DNA of 36,674 bases, taken from Verrucomicrobiota bacterium. Lineage in GTDB: Bacteria; Verrucomicrobiota; Verrucomicrobiia; Limisphaerales; JAFGQR01. The notes beneath the pieces were generated by a model. It made no database searches. It saw only the letters and a program-made list of their open reading frames with translations, and was not told where the DNA came from. Within the stretch, counting starts at the first letter, position 1. Every line of letters begins with the position of its first letter. Below are positions 1 through 9,400 of the stretch, piece by piece. The stretch lies in contig JAFGQR010000009.1 in NCBI GenBank assembly GCA_016935555.1, positions 1 to 36,674 on the forward strand. The letters run 5' to 3'. A program made the translations under genes and the position numbers.

Positions 1-66
1 GCGCAGGAGCCACAAACCGTGGGTGTTCATCGAGAGGGCCGTGGGTCTGCGCGCGGCTCGCTCTAC

Positions 67-85
67 AAAACCGCTGCGCGGTTTT
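67..85 (+). terminator. Terminator/attenuator-like hairpin upstream of livH
   Basis: AAAACCGC (67-74) pairs perfectly with GCGGTTTT (78-85) around a 3-base loop. A GC core with an A-tract and a T-tract gives the shape of a short intrinsic terminator. It lies about 36 bases before livH. I infer either the terminator of the gene upstream of the window or an attenuator setting the ratio of an upstream substrate-binding protein to the permeases. No promoter was recognised between it and livH. Confidence 0.45.
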
Positions 86-100
86 GAGCCAACATCACTG

Positions 101-117
101 CCGCTTGGGACAAGCGG
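101..117 (+). promoter_or_regulatory. Hairpin abutting the livH start codon
   Basis: CCGCTT (101-106) pairs with AAGCGG (112-117) across a 5-base loop, ending three bases before the livH ATG at 121. It occupies the place of a ribosome-binding site, and no purine-rich Shine-Dalgarno sequence is visible there. It could restrict initiation on livH or be the base of a second terminator-like stem. Structure is seen; function is inferred. Confidence 0.3.
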
Positions 118-120
118 TTC

Positions 121-1014
121 ATGGAACACGACAGCCTGACGCTGCAATACCTGCTGTCCGGCGTGACCAAGGGCAGCATCTACGCGGTGGTCGCGATCGG
201 GTTTAACCTCATCTACAGCGCCACCGGCGTGCTGAACTTTGCCCAGGGCGAATTTGTCATGCTGGGCGGGATGATCGCGGTCAGTCTCCTGGCCGTGGCG
301 CCGCTGCCGGTGGCGGTCGTCGGCGCGGTGACCGCAGTGGCCGTGCTGGGCTGCCTGCTTGAGGTGCTCTTCTTCCGCCACCTCCGCCGCCACTCCATCA
401 TGCACATGATCATCATCACCATCGGCCTCTCCATCGTCATCCAGGAGGCCGCCCTGCATGTCTGGGACGAAAAGGTCCGCTCCCTGCCCTACTTCACCGG
501 CAACGAAATCTCGTCGCTGCGCGTCCTCGGCGCCGCCATCTCCCCGCAGGTGCTCTGGGTGTTGGGCTCGGTCGCCGTGGTCGTGGCCGCGCTGCAGCTG
601 TTCTTCAAGTTCTCCATGCAGGGCCGCGCCATGCGCGCCTGCGCTTCCAACCCCGAAGCCGCCATGCTCGCCGGCATCAACATCCCCACCATGCGCATGG
701 TGTCCTTCGGATTGAGCGCCGCGCTCGGCGCGGTGGCCGGCTGCATGATCTCGCCCATCACCATGACCCATTACGAGATGGGCGTCCCCCTGGCCATCAA
801 AGGCTTCGCCGGCGCCATCCTGGGCGGCTTGGGCAACCCCATGGGCGCCGTCGCCGGCGGACTGCTCGTCGGCATCCTGGAGGCCTTCAGCGTGCGCGTC
901 CTGCCGGCCGCCTACAACGACGTCACCGCCTTTGCCATCCTCCTGCTCGTGTTGTTCGTCCGCCCCCACGGGCTGTTCGGCCGCCCGGCCGCAGAAGGGG
1001 TCCGGGAACAGTGA
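121..1014 (+). CDS. livH: Branched-chain amino acid ABC transporter permease LivH
   Basis: A 297-residue inner-membrane permease of the LivH family, which with LivM forms the channel of the high-affinity leucine/isoleucine/valine-type importer. The sequence starts with a typical LivH N-terminus (LSGVTKGSIYAVVAIGFNLI, residues about 13-32), followed by the GVLNFAQGEFVMLGG segment, and is hydrophobic throughout with about eight membrane segments. The GFAGAILGGLGNPMGAVAGG stretch near residues 225-245 is the conserved cytoplasmic-loop region that contacts the ATPases. Length is normal for the family. The stop overlaps the GTG start of livM by 4 bases, so the two are translationally coupled. The periplasmic binding protein (LivK/J) is not in the window and probably lies upstream. 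The exact substrate (branched-chain amino acid, amide or urea) cannot be read from the permease. Confidence 0.93.
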   Translation: MEHDSLTLQYLLSGVTKGSIYAVVAIGFNLIYSATGVLNFAQGEFVMLGGMIAVSLLAVAPLPVAVVGAVTAVAVLGCLLEVLFFRHLRRHSIMHMIIITIGLSIVIQEAALHVWDEKVRSLPYFTGNEISSLRVLGAAISPQVLWVLGSVAVVVAALQLFFKFSMQGRAMRACASNPEAAMLAGINIPTMRMVSFGLSAALGAVAGCMISPITMTHYEMGVPLAIKGFAGAILGGLGNPMGAVAGGLLVGILEAFSVRVLPAAYNDVTAFAILLLVLFVRPHGLFGRPAAEGVREQ

Positions 1015-2132
1015 CACGCCTCGCGAAATCCTGGCTGCCGTTTGCGGCCCTGGCCGCCATCGCGGTGTTCGTCCAGCGGATTCTGCCGACGGCGCACCTC
1101 ACCCAGATCACCATGTCGCTGTATTACGCGATCGTGGTGATGGGGCTCTGCCTGGTGATGGGCTACGCCGGGCAAGTCTCCATGGGCCATGGTGCCTTCT
1201 TCGCCATCGGCGGCTACACCACCGCCGTCCTGACCACCTACAACTTTGCACCCTGGAAGCAGTCCGGCTGGGCGGGTCTGCTGCGGCAGCTCCACGTGCT
1301 CGTCCTCAAAGAAGACCTCTATGGAGGCGAATTGCTCACCACCACCCCCTGGACCGCCTTTGTCGTGGCCATGCTGCTGACGTTTGTCGCCGCCCACCTG
1401 ATCGGCTACCCGGCCCTCCGGCTTAAGGGTCACTACCTGGCCATGGCCACCCTGGGATTCGGCCTCATCGTGCACAAGCTCGTCCTCGGCTCCACCCTCA
1501 CCGGCTCCGCCGACGGCATCACCGCCGTGCCGCCCTGGAACCTGGGCCTGGGCCTGGTCGTCTCCGGCAAACGCGTTGTCCGGGTGCAGAATTACTACAT
1601 CGCCGTCGTTCTGGTGCTGCTGCTGCTGCTGGTCCTCAGAAACCTCGTCCAGTCGCGCGTCGGACGCGCGTTCCAAGCCATCCACAACCGCGAAGCCGCA
1701 GCCAATGCCATGGGCATCAACACCTCCGCCTTCAAACTCAAGGCCTTTGTCGCCAGCGCCCTGCTCGCCGCCCTGGCCGGAGTCTTCTTCACCCATTACG
1801 CCGGTGGCATCAGCCCCTCCGAAGCCGGCGCCATCAAATCCGTCCGCTACCTGGCCCTGGCGGCCGCCAGCGGCATGGCCAACCTCTGGGGCGCTGCCGT
1901 CGTCAGCACCGCCATCAACTTCGGCTCCTTGCGAGGCTGGTTCGGTTCCCTCGACCAGGCCGTCTTCGGCGCCCTCCTCATCCTCATCATCTCGCTCGCC
2001 CCCGAAGGCCCCCTCAAACCCGCCGGCCTCTGGCTGCAACGCGCCCTGGGATGGCTTGTGCCAACCCGCCCCGCCGCGCCGTTCCCCACCGCACCGGCCA
2101 CCCCGGGCGCCGCGCCTCGCGCCGGCGAATGA
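1011..2132 (+). CDS. livM: Branched-chain amino acid ABC transporter permease LivM
   Basis: A 373-residue second permease of the Liv importer. The GTG start at 1011 overlaps the livH stop in a GTGA-type junction. The family hallmark SLYYAIVVMGLCLVMGYAGQ (residues about 35-54) is followed by VSMGHGAFFAIGGYTTA, then RLKGHYLAMATLGFG in the middle and SRVGRAFQAIHNREAAANAMG in the cytoplasmic coupling loop, all typical of LivM. Two features are longer than in a minimal LivM: a loop near residues 80-110 (after YNFAPWK), and a Pro/Ala-rich tail (last about 25 residues) that looks unstructured. livG begins one base after the stop. It forms a heterodimer with LivH in the inner membrane. Confidence 0.92.
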   Translation: MTRLAKSWLPFAALAAIAVFVQRILPTAHLTQITMSLYYAIVVMGLCLVMGYAGQVSMGHGAFFAIGGYTTAVLTTYNFAPWKQSGWAGLLRQLHVLVLKEDLYGGELLTTTPWTAFVVAMLLTFVAAHLIGYPALRLKGHYLAMATLGFGLIVHKLVLGSTLTGSADGITAVPPWNLGLGLVVSGKRVVRVQNYYIAVVLVLLLLLVLRNLVQSRVGRAFQAIHNREAAANAMGINTSAFKLKAFVASALLAALAGVFFTHYAGGISPSEAGAIKSVRYLALAAASGMANLWGAAVVSTAINFGSLRGWFGSLDQAVFGALLILIISLAPEGPLKPAGLWLQRALGWLVPTRPAAPFPTAPATPGAAPRAGE

Positions 2133-2133
2133 C

Positions 2134-2937
2134 ATGACCTTGCTCGACGTCCAGCAGGTGCGGCACAGCTTCGGAGGCCTCGTGGCTCTCGACCAGGTGT
2201 CGTTCCGGGTCGAGCCCGGCCAAATCAAAGGGCTCATCGGGCCGAACGGCGCCGGCAAAACCACCCTGTTCAACATCATCTCCGGATTGCTCAAGCCCGA
2301 CCAGGGCCGCGTCACGTTCCACGGCGCCCCCATCCACCATCTCCAACCGTTCCAGATCGCCAGGCGCGGCCTGTCCCGCACCTTCCAAAACCCCAGTCTC
2401 TTCCTCCATATGACCGTGCTCGAAAACGTCATGGTCGGCCGCCACTGCCGCTCGCACGCCGGGTTCGGCGCGTGCGCCTTCCGCTGGCCGGGGCAGCGCC
2501 GCGAGGAACGGGAGATCCGGGATGCGGCGCTGGCGCAGTTGGAGCACTTGGACCTGGTGCGGCTGGCCGGGGAGCCGGCGGGGAGCCTGGCGTTTGGGCA
2601 GCGGCGCATGGTCGAGCTGGCCCGCGCGTTGGCGACCACTCCGGAGCTGCTGCTGCTGGATGAGCCGGCCAGCGGACTGAATACCCGGGAGAAGGAAGAC
2701 CTTGCCGGGGTCATCCGGCGCATTCGCGACCGGGGCGTGACGATGCTGCTGGTGGAACATGACATGAGCCTGGTCATGGCCCTGTCCGACGACATCCTGG
2801 TGCTGCACAACGGCACCCCCATCGCCGAAGGATCCCCGTCCGTCATTCAAGCCGACTCCAACGTCGTCCGCGTGTATCTGGGCGGCGACTTCGAACATGC
2901 TGTTGCAGGTCAGAAATCTGAGATGCGGCTACGGTAG
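2134..2937 (+). CDS. livG: Branched-chain amino acid ABC transporter ATP-binding protein LivG
   Basis: A 267-residue ATPase energising LivHM. Start chosen at ATG 2134, one base after the livM stop. An open frame reaches much further upstream, but that part is a shadow of livM. Walker A is GPNGAGKTT (36-44). The characteristic LivG insert after SRTFQNPSLF, with a short Arg-rich stretch, is present. The signature is LAFGQRRMVELARAL, Walker B is LLLLDEPASGL and the switch His lies in LLVEHDM. The ABC signature Ser is replaced by Ala (LAFGQ rather than the usual LSxGQ), a tolerated but notable change. The 3' end overlaps livF by 41 bases, giving a 15-residue tail (FEHAVAGQ...) beyond the usual YLGG ending. 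Confidence 0.92.
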   Translation: MTLLDVQQVRHSFGGLVALDQVSFRVEPGQIKGLIGPNGAGKTTLFNIISGLLKPDQGRVTFHGAPIHHLQPFQIARRGLSRTFQNPSLFLHMTVLENVMVGRHCRSHAGFGACAFRWPGQRREEREIRDAALAQLEHLDLVRLAGEPAGSLAFGQRRMVELARALATTPELLLLDEPASGLNTREKEDLAGVIRRIRDRGVTMLLVEHDMSLVMALSDDILVLHNGTPIAEGSPSVIQADSNVVRVYLGGDFEHAVAGQKSEMRLR

Positions 2938-3616
2938 CCTCGAGGTGGTGCGTGGCATCAGCCTGCACGTGCGCGCCGGCGAGGTGGTCGGCCTCCTCGG
3001 CGCCAACGGCGCCGGCAAAACCACGCTGCTCAAGGCCATCGTCGGCCTCCTCCCCCCGTGGCGGGGCGAGATCCGCATGGCTGGCCGCCCCATCCAGCGG
3101 CAGCCCGCCTGGCGCAGCGTCAGCCATTCCATGGTCCTCGTCCCCGAAGGCCGCATGATCTTCGCCGACCTCACCGTCCGCGAAAACCTCCAGGTCGGCG
3201 GCTACCACAACCCCGACCGCGCCCTGCACCTCGACCTGGTGCTCGACCGCTTCCCGCGGCTCCGCGAACGCCTCCACCAGCTCGGGGGCACCCTCTCCGG
3301 CGGCGAACAGCAAATGCTCGCCCTGGGCCGCGCCCTGATGGCCCGGCCCCGCCTCCTGCTCCTCGACGAACCCTCCATGGGCCTCGCCCCCCTGCTCGTC
3401 AAAGAGGTGTTCGCCGAAATCCGCCGCATGACCGAGTCCGGCCTCACCGTCCTCGTCGTCGAACAAAACGCCGTCGCCACCCTCCACATCGCCGATCGCG
3501 CTTATGTCATGGAAACCGGCGAGATCATCCTCGAGGGCCAGGCCGGCGACCTTCTCCACAACCCCGAAGTCAAACGGGCCTATCTCGGCAAAGGACACTC
3601 CGCCCCAAACGCCTGA
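2897..3616 (+). CDS. livF: Branched-chain amino acid ABC transporter ATP-binding protein LivF
   Basis: A 239-residue second ATPase of the importer, the normal LivF length. The N-terminus LLQVRNLRCGYGSLEVVRGI is typical. Walker A is GANGAGKTT (35-43), the signature is LSGGEQQMLALGRAL, Walker B is LLLLDEPSMGL and the His switch region reads LVVEQNA (Gln in place of the LivG-type His-Asp, usual for LivF). The ATG at 2897 lies 41 bases inside livG, so initiation probably depends on livG translation. It ends the transporter part of the operon. A 57-base gap separates it from the PaaK-like gene. Confidence 0.92.
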   Translation: MLLQVRNLRCGYGSLEVVRGISLHVRAGEVVGLLGANGAGKTTLLKAIVGLLPPWRGEIRMAGRPIQRQPAWRSVSHSMVLVPEGRMIFADLTVRENLQVGGYHNPDRALHLDLVLDRFPRLRERLHQLGGTLSGGEQQMLALGRALMARPRLLLLDEPSMGLAPLLVKEVFAEIRRMTESGLTVLVVEQNAVATLHIADRAYVMETGEIILEGQAGDLLHNPEVKRAYLGKGHSAPNA

Positions 3617-3673
3617 TCTCCCACCCCCATCCTCCGCCGCGATGAATGCCCTGACCCCCATCGTTCCCCCCCG

Positions 3674-4882
3674 ATGACCCCCACCGCCTCCCGCCTCGAA
3701 ACCCTGCCGCGCGCCGAACTCGAGCAGCTCCAGCTCGAGCGGCTCCAGGCGCTGCTGGTCCGCCTCAAACGCAATGTCCGGCGCTACCGCGAAAAGCTGG
3801 CCGGCCAACGCGTCGAGTCGCTGGCCGACCTCGCCCGCCTGCCGCTGACCACCCCTGAGGACATGGCGGAGAGCTTCCCCTACGGCATGTTCGCCTTCCC
3901 CCTGCGGGAGGTCATCCGCCTGCACACCTGCGTGGGCCCCGACGGGCGCCCGCTCATCATCGGACACACCCGCAATGACCTGGCGCAATGGAGCCGCCTG
4001 GCAGCCCGGCAGCTGGCCGCCTGCGGCGTCACCGCCAACGACGTCGTGCAAATCTGCCTCGGCAGCGGCAGCGCCTTGGGCGCCTCGGGCTATCTGCTCG
4101 GCGCGGAACTGATCGAAGCCAGCGTCATCGCCGAAGACCCCAACCATGTCGATTACCAGCTCGAGATGCTCCGCAATTACCGGCCCACGGTCCTGGTGAC
4201 CACCCCGTCCCACGCCCACGACCTGACCCGCCTCCTGGACGAACGGCGCATGGACCCCCAAGCCTTTCACCTCCGCACCGTCCTCCTCTCCCGCCCCGTG
4301 GACCGCCCCACCCGCGACGCGATCAGCGCCCGGCTGCTGACCCCCGTCCGCTGCAGCTTCGGACTCGGCGAGGTGCTGGACCCGGGTCTCTGTGTCGAGT
4401 GCGACCACGGCCATTTCCACGTCCAGGAAGACCATTTCCTGGTCGAATCCGTCGATGGCGAACTGGTGCTCACCACGCTCATGCGCGAGGCCATGCCCCT
4501 GTTGCGCTACCGCACGCGGGTCGCCTGCGAACTCCAGCGCGACAAGTGCCCCTGCGGACGCACCGGCATCATCCTCAAGCCCGGCACCCGCCTCGACCGC
4601 CGCCTCCACGTCAACGAAATCCCCCTCTACGAAAGCCAGATCGCCGGCGTCCTGGCCCAAACCCGGGTCGCCGGACAACCGTTCGAAACCCAGGCCCGGG
4701 AGCGCTCCCTCATCATCCGCGTCCAAATGACCTCCGAGCTGTTCTCCGACACCATCTGGGTGATCGAAAAATTGCGCAACGACATCCAATCCGAATTCCT
4801 TTCCCGCCTCGGCGTCGAGGCCGACATCCGCTTCGTCGAACCACGCTCCTGGCCCGCCTCCGGCCAGCGCCCCCCACCCTGA
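3674..4882 (+). CDS. PaaK-family phenylacetate-CoA-ligase-like protein with degenerate P-loop
   Basis: A 402-residue homologue of phenylacetate-CoA ligase (family about 430 residues), which activates aryl acids to CoA thioesters through an acyl-adenylate. Recognisable family blocks are LPLTTPEDM, GHTRNDL, a YLLGAELIEASVI region, FGLGEVLDPG (YGLSEV equivalent), EDHFLVE, GELVLTTLMREAMPLLRYRTR and CPCGRT. The AMP-binding P-loop, usually SSGTTGKP, reads CVGPDGRP at residues 86-93, losing all Ser/Thr positions. The hinge region usually reading GRxDDML reads RLDRRLHV. Catalysis is therefore doubtful. It may be a regulatory or binding paralogue, or have altered substrate chemistry. paaK-like genes next to liv operons are known from aromatic/branched-chain amino acid metabolism, and the position supports a shared role. 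No clear Shine-Dalgarno sequence; the start is the first ATG in frame. Confidence 0.75.
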   Translation: MTPTASRLETLPRAELEQLQLERLQALLVRLKRNVRRYREKLAGQRVESLADLARLPLTTPEDMAESFPYGMFAFPLREVIRLHTCVGPDGRPLIIGHTRNDLAQWSRLAARQLAACGVTANDVVQICLGSGSALGASGYLLGAELIEASVIAEDPNHVDYQLEMLRNYRPTVLVTTPSHAHDLTRLLDERRMDPQAFHLRTVLLSRPVDRPTRDAISARLLTPVRCSFGLGEVLDPGLCVECDHGHFHVQEDHFLVESVDGELVLTTLMREAMPLLRYRTRVACELQRDKCPCGRTGIILKPGTRLDRRLHVNEIPLYESQIAGVLAQTRVAGQPFETQARERSLIIRVQMTSELFSDTIWVIEKLRNDIQSEFLSRLGVEADIRFVEPRSWPASGQRPPP

Positions 4883-5059
4883 GCCGGCCCCGCTCGATGC
4901 GCATGCGCTTCGCGCCTGGTCGGCGCACGAAAGTTTGGGCTCGACGGAGTCTCGCCCTACCCTCAGCGCGCGGCATCCCGCGCGATCCGGGACCGCGTCC
5001 CGCCACCGCCACACGAGCTCCGACACGACCGGCCGGCGTCCTGTCCATGGCGCCCCGAA

Positions 5060-5093
5060 CCTGCATTTCTCACCGGGCGGCGAGAAATGCGGG
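5060..5093 (+). repeat. Palindromic repeat, copy 1
   Basis: CCTGCATTTCTC (5060-5071) pairs with GAGAAATGCGGG (5082-5093) with one wobble pair. The loop contains CCGGGCGG. The same palindrome recurs at 25104 and, on the other strand, at 31482. Here it sits just after the 3' end of the minus-strand hypothetical gene that ends at 5099, and it follows the paaK-like gene, so it lies in a convergent tail-to-tail gap (4883-5098). The rest of that gap shows no gene. It holds a stretch at about 4931-4961 with imperfect dyad symmetry (GGGCTCGAC...GTCTCGCCC). Confidence 0.75.
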
Positions 5094-5098
5094 CTGAC

Positions 5099-6358
5099 TC
5101 ATCGCACCCACGACCCGGCGGACCCGCCGTTCCGGAAGTCGCCGTAGGCCGCGTCGCCGAGAATGTCGCCGATGGCCCTCTGCGACTGTGCGGCAATCTC
5201 GCGGAGCGCGGCGTCGCGCTGGGCGGCGTCCAGGCCGGGATCGTTCTCCACCATGGCGCGCGTATCGCGGTACATCTGCTGGAGGTCGTATGCCTGGGCG
5301 CTCAGGCCGCGCGGCAGGCCGTGACGCGTCACCACCGCGTTCAGCCGGTGCCAGTCCGGGTCCTCGCCGCGCCGGTATTCGCGATACCGCGCCTCGCCGA
5401 GCGCTTCCCGGATCTGGCGGTCCAGGGTGCGTTTGGCCTCCGACCACTGCTCCAGCTGCGTCGTGTCCTCCCAGCGCAGCTGGTCCGGGTCCCATTGCTC
5501 GTCGAAGGTTTTGCGGAGATCGTAGACTGTCCGGAATTCCTCCTCGGTGGCGTCCATGCCGTAGAACGCATAGCGCACCGCGTTGGCGCTGGGCGACATC
5601 CATAATTCGTAGAGCTGCTGTTCCCCGGGCGAGAGCAGCTCCGCCAGGGCCTGCTGCTTTTCCGCGCGCAGATCCTGCCATTCCAGGCGGTCCTTCTCGC
5701 TCCACCCGCCGCCCTCCTGCCGCCGCGCGGCCAGAGCCTTCTCGCGCCCGTCAAAGCGCTCGAGCACCTGGCGCACCCCCGTGCGCTTGCCTTCCGGCAG
5801 GAAGCCCAGACGCCGCTCGTAGTAGTCTTGATACCCCTTGAGCTTCATCCGCTCCCGCACCACGTCCACGCCCAGCAGCTCCATGATGATCTCCCGCTTC
5901 TCACGGTCCAACTCCCGCTCCCGCCGCCCCCACTCGGCATGGTCGCGGTCGTTGGCAAGTTCCTCCTCCTCCGAATGCCAATACTGCAGGTCCGCCCGCC
6001 GCCCGTAAATCGCGCTCATCCGCGGCGCCAGCAGCTTGTCCAGATCCGCGATGATGATGTCCCGCAGGGTTTGCTCCGGGCAGCCGATGGACCGGAGACG
6101 CGCGACGTATTCCCGGTAATCCTCGCTTTCGAGTTGCCCCCACTGGAACTCGTTGGTGACCGTCAGAATGCGCGGCGCCACCCCGCGAACCACCACCTGC
6201 GTGGTCCTGGCGGCCGCCAACGGCAGCTCGATGCCGCGGCCCGCAGCCGCAGACGCCGCCGGACCGGGGCGGTGGCTGACCAGGTAGGCGACCACGCCGA
6301 TCAGGCCCAGGTTGAGCAGCAGCAACGTGCCGTTCACCGTCGTCAACTTCACGCGCAT
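5099..6358 (-). CDS. Membrane-anchored hypothetical protein, charged and helical
   Basis: A 419-residue protein using the ATG at 6358 (an in-frame ATG 30 bases upstream would add an unlikely hydrophilic decapeptide). It has a single N-terminal hydrophobic helix (LLLLNLGLIGVVAYLVS) acting as uncleaved signal/anchor, then VTNEFQWGQLESEDYREYVA and a short motif IGCPEQTLRDIIIADLDKLL at about residues 80-100, then a long highly charged, Glu/Arg-rich alpha-helical body. I know this arrangement as a recurring uncharacterised type in Verrucomicrobiota, with no function assigned. Repeated L-SPGEQQLYELW and EARYREYRR segments suggest two related helical modules. It is probably periplasm-facing. The rhamnosidase gene lies upstream on the same strand, 97 bases away, so co-transcription is possible. 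Confidence 0.75.
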   Translation of the reverse strand: MRVKLTTVNGTLLLLNLGLIGVVAYLVSHRPGPAASAAAGRGIELPLAAARTTQVVVRGVAPRILTVTNEFQWGQLESEDYREYVARLRSIGCPEQTLRDIIIADLDKLLAPRMSAIYGRRADLQYWHSEEEELANDRDHAEWGRRERELDREKREIIMELLGVDVVRERMKLKGYQDYYERRLGFLPEGKRTGVRQVLERFDGREKALAARRQEGGGWSEKDRLEWQDLRAEKQQALAELLSPGEQQLYELWMSPSANAVRYAFYGMDATEEEFRTVYDLRKTFDEQWDPDQLRWEDTTQLEQWSEAKRTLDRQIREALGEARYREYRRGEDPDWHRLNAVVTRHGLPRGLSAQAYDLQQMYRDTRAMVENDPGLDAAQRDAALREIAAQSQRAIGDILGDAAYGDFRNGGSAGSWVR

Positions 6359-6455
6359 GGTTCTATCCCAACCCCGCCCCCGATGCAATGTTTCGCGCCC
6401 CGCCTCATGCTCCGGAGCGCCCCGCGGAACTCACGGCCCCTGCCGAAAACCCGCG

Positions 6456-9400
6456 TCAGGGAAGCGCCGGCGCCGAGAACTCGTAACGCCCAGACCCCAC
6501 CTCGAACACCGCATGCCCGTCCTCATACGACATCTCCCGAATCCCGTTCCCGATCCGGACCGGCTTGCCGTTCTCGCGCACCGCCTCGAGACGCCCGGCA
6601 GGCACGTGCACCGCCGCCCGCGTGTTGGGCGGAGTCGCCACCGTCAGACGGAACCGGCCGCGGCGGATCTCCCAGCGGCTCGAGATCAGTCCGTGCATGG
6701 ACTGGTATTCGGCGCGGGCCCACCGCAGCCCGCCGCCGGGGTGCGGGCGAATCACAATCCGCTTGAAGGCGGGGCGTTCTTCCGCCATGCCGATGCCGGC
6801 CACGCTTTCGTAGAGCCAGCGCCCCACTGATCCGAGCGAGTAGTGGTTGAACGAGTTCATCCACGGCGTCTGAAAACCCCGCTCCCGCGTCCAGCCGTCC
6901 CAGCGCTCCCAGATCGTCGTGGCGCCCTGCTTCACCGAATGCAGCCAGGACGGGAACGCGTCCTGGGTGAGCAGACGATACGCCAGGTCGACGTGGCCGG
7001 CCCGCGTCAGGACCGGCAGGAGCAACCCGACGCCGATGAACCCGGTGGAAAGGCGGTCCCCCCTGGCGCGTAGGTCCGCGACGAGGTGTTGGACCGCCCG
7101 CGGTCGGGTTTCGGGGGGGAGCAGGTCGAATTCGAGAGCCATCAGGTAGGCGGTTTGGGTGTTGCCCCGAATGCGGCCGTCGGGGCCGACATAGGCGGCG
7201 TTGAAGGCCGCGCGGATGCGGCGGAACAGGTCCTGGTATCGCCGGGCGGCCTCGGGCTCGTTGAGGACGTCGGCGATGCGGGCCATGGTTTCGGCGCTGT
7301 GGGCGAAGTAGGCGGTGGCGAGCAGATCCAGGGGCGTGTCGGCGTCGATCGACAGCCAGTCGCCGTATCGGGTCGCGGGCCGCAGACCGTTGGTGCTGTG
7401 ATTGGACAGATAGGCGATCCACCGCTGGCCCGCCGCGTAGTGCCGCTCCAGCAACTGCCGGTCCCCATACACCCGGTAAAGGGTCCACGGACACAGCACG
7501 CCCGCGTCGCCCCACGCCGCCGTGCCGCTCGCGGCCGCGACGAACGGCGCCACATCCGTGAACGCGCCGTCCGGGCGCTGGGCATCTGCAACGTCCTGAC
7601 ACCACTTCGTGAAGAACGCCGCAACGTCCATCTGGTACGTCGCCGTGCGGAGAAACACCTGCGCGTCGCCCGTCCACCCCAGCCGCTCGTCGCGCTGCGG
7701 ACAATCGGTGGGGATGCTGAGAAAGTTGCCGCGCTGGCCCCACAGAATGTTGGCCTGGAGCCGGTTCACAAGCGGGTTCGAACACTCGAAGACGCCTGCG
7801 ATCGGCATGTCGCTGTGAAGCACCAGTGCCGTGATCGCGTCGCGGCCCGGCCGGCCCCGGCAGCCCGTCAGCTCGACGTATCGGAACCCATGAAAGGTGA
7901 ACCGCGGCTCGTAAACCTCCGTGCCCCCGCCTCGCAGGACATACGTGTCCGTGCACCGCGCCTCCCGGAGGTTCTCGACATACAGCGTGCCGTCCGGATG
8001 AGTCATCTCCCCAAACCGCAGCGTGATTTCGTCCCCCGCCCTGCCCCGCGCCTTCAGGCGGACCCGGCCCACGAGGTTCTGACCCAGGTCGAATACAAAC
8101 CGGCCGGGCTTGGGTTCGGCGACTGAAACCGGCCGGAGTTCCCGGGTCTTCCGAACCGGCGCATCCGGCGCGGCCACCCGCCGGACATGTTTCGAAACCA
8201 CCGAGGCCGGCTGCCACGCCGTGTCGTCGAACCCGGGCCGGTTCCAGCCGGGGCGCTCGAGGCGCGCGTCGTAACACTCGCCCATCAGCAGGTCCGAGTG
8301 CCGGAGGGGACCGGTCGCCGCCTTCCAGGAGCCGTCGGTGACGATCGTCTGCTGGGAGCCGTCGGCCAGTTCGACTTCGAGCTGGGCCATGGCCAGCGGC
8401 TGCTCCCCGTAGCGGCATCGCCCCGCCAATCCCACAAACCCCGCATACCAGCCGTCGCCCAGCACGATGCCCAGGGCGTTGTCGCCCCGGCGGAGCAGGG
8501 ACGTGACGTCGTAGACATGGTATTGCACCCGCTGGTGATAATCCGTCCAGCCCGGGTTGAACAGGTCCTCGCCCACCCGCTTGCCGTTGATGTGGAACTC
8601 GTAGACGCCGAGGGCGGTCGCATACAGGCGCGCGCGGCGCACGCGGCGGGGAAACGTGACCGCCTTGCGCAGCAGCGGGCAGGGCTGCATGGGCGGGTAG
8701 TTTGAAGCGTCCCACGGGGCCTCCCCAGGCCGCGCCAGCTCCGTCGCCGCCGCCCATACACCCTCGGTCGCCGCCGCCTCCCACGAGCCGTCGGTGGCCA
8801 CCGTCAGGGGCGGCCCCTGGCTGAATTCGATGGCGAGCTGTCCCAACACGCCGGCACAACCCTGGCGGTTCGTGGCCACGATCCACAACCGGTTCTCCCC
8901 CGCCCGCAGCTGGCGCCGGATGTCGTATTCCTGAAGGAACGCTGCCGAATACGGTTTCCCGGCGTTATGCCCGACCGGGACGCCGTTCACATGGAGCGCG
9001 AAATAGTCGTCGGCCGTCAGGCGAAGGATGGCGCGGGCGACCTGGCGTTCAGGCGGCAGCACAAACGATCGCCGCAGCGTCACCGCCGGAACACGGTTGG
9101 TCTCCGCGCGGCCGGGGCGGCCGTCGGCTCCCGTGTTGGGGGCGGCCCAAATCCAGCGGGCCTGCGGCCAGGCGGCTTCGCCGGCCCAGGATTGCGCAAG
9201 CCCAATCCACCGCGCCTCCCAATCGTCCGCGTCGAGCAGTCCCATCTCCCAAAACGCCGGCCGGCTCCAGGCCGAGGTGCGTCCGTCCCGGTCGCCGATC
9301 CGCACGGACCACCAGCAGGGTTGCCGGGAACGGAGCGGTGCGCCCTCGTAGACCACGTGAATGCTCTGGTCCGACGCCACCGTGTCGCTGTCCCAAAGGT

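Noticed and set aside
912-2846. Long minus-strand open frame (644 codons) across livM/livG
   Set aside because: It is antisense to clearly coding livM and livG, with Gly/Ala/Arg-rich low-information translation; a GC-rich shadow.
2843-5026. Minus-strand open frame of 727 codons
   Set aside because: Antisense to livF and the paaK-like gene, with a repetitive Gly/Ala/Asp composition and no domain.
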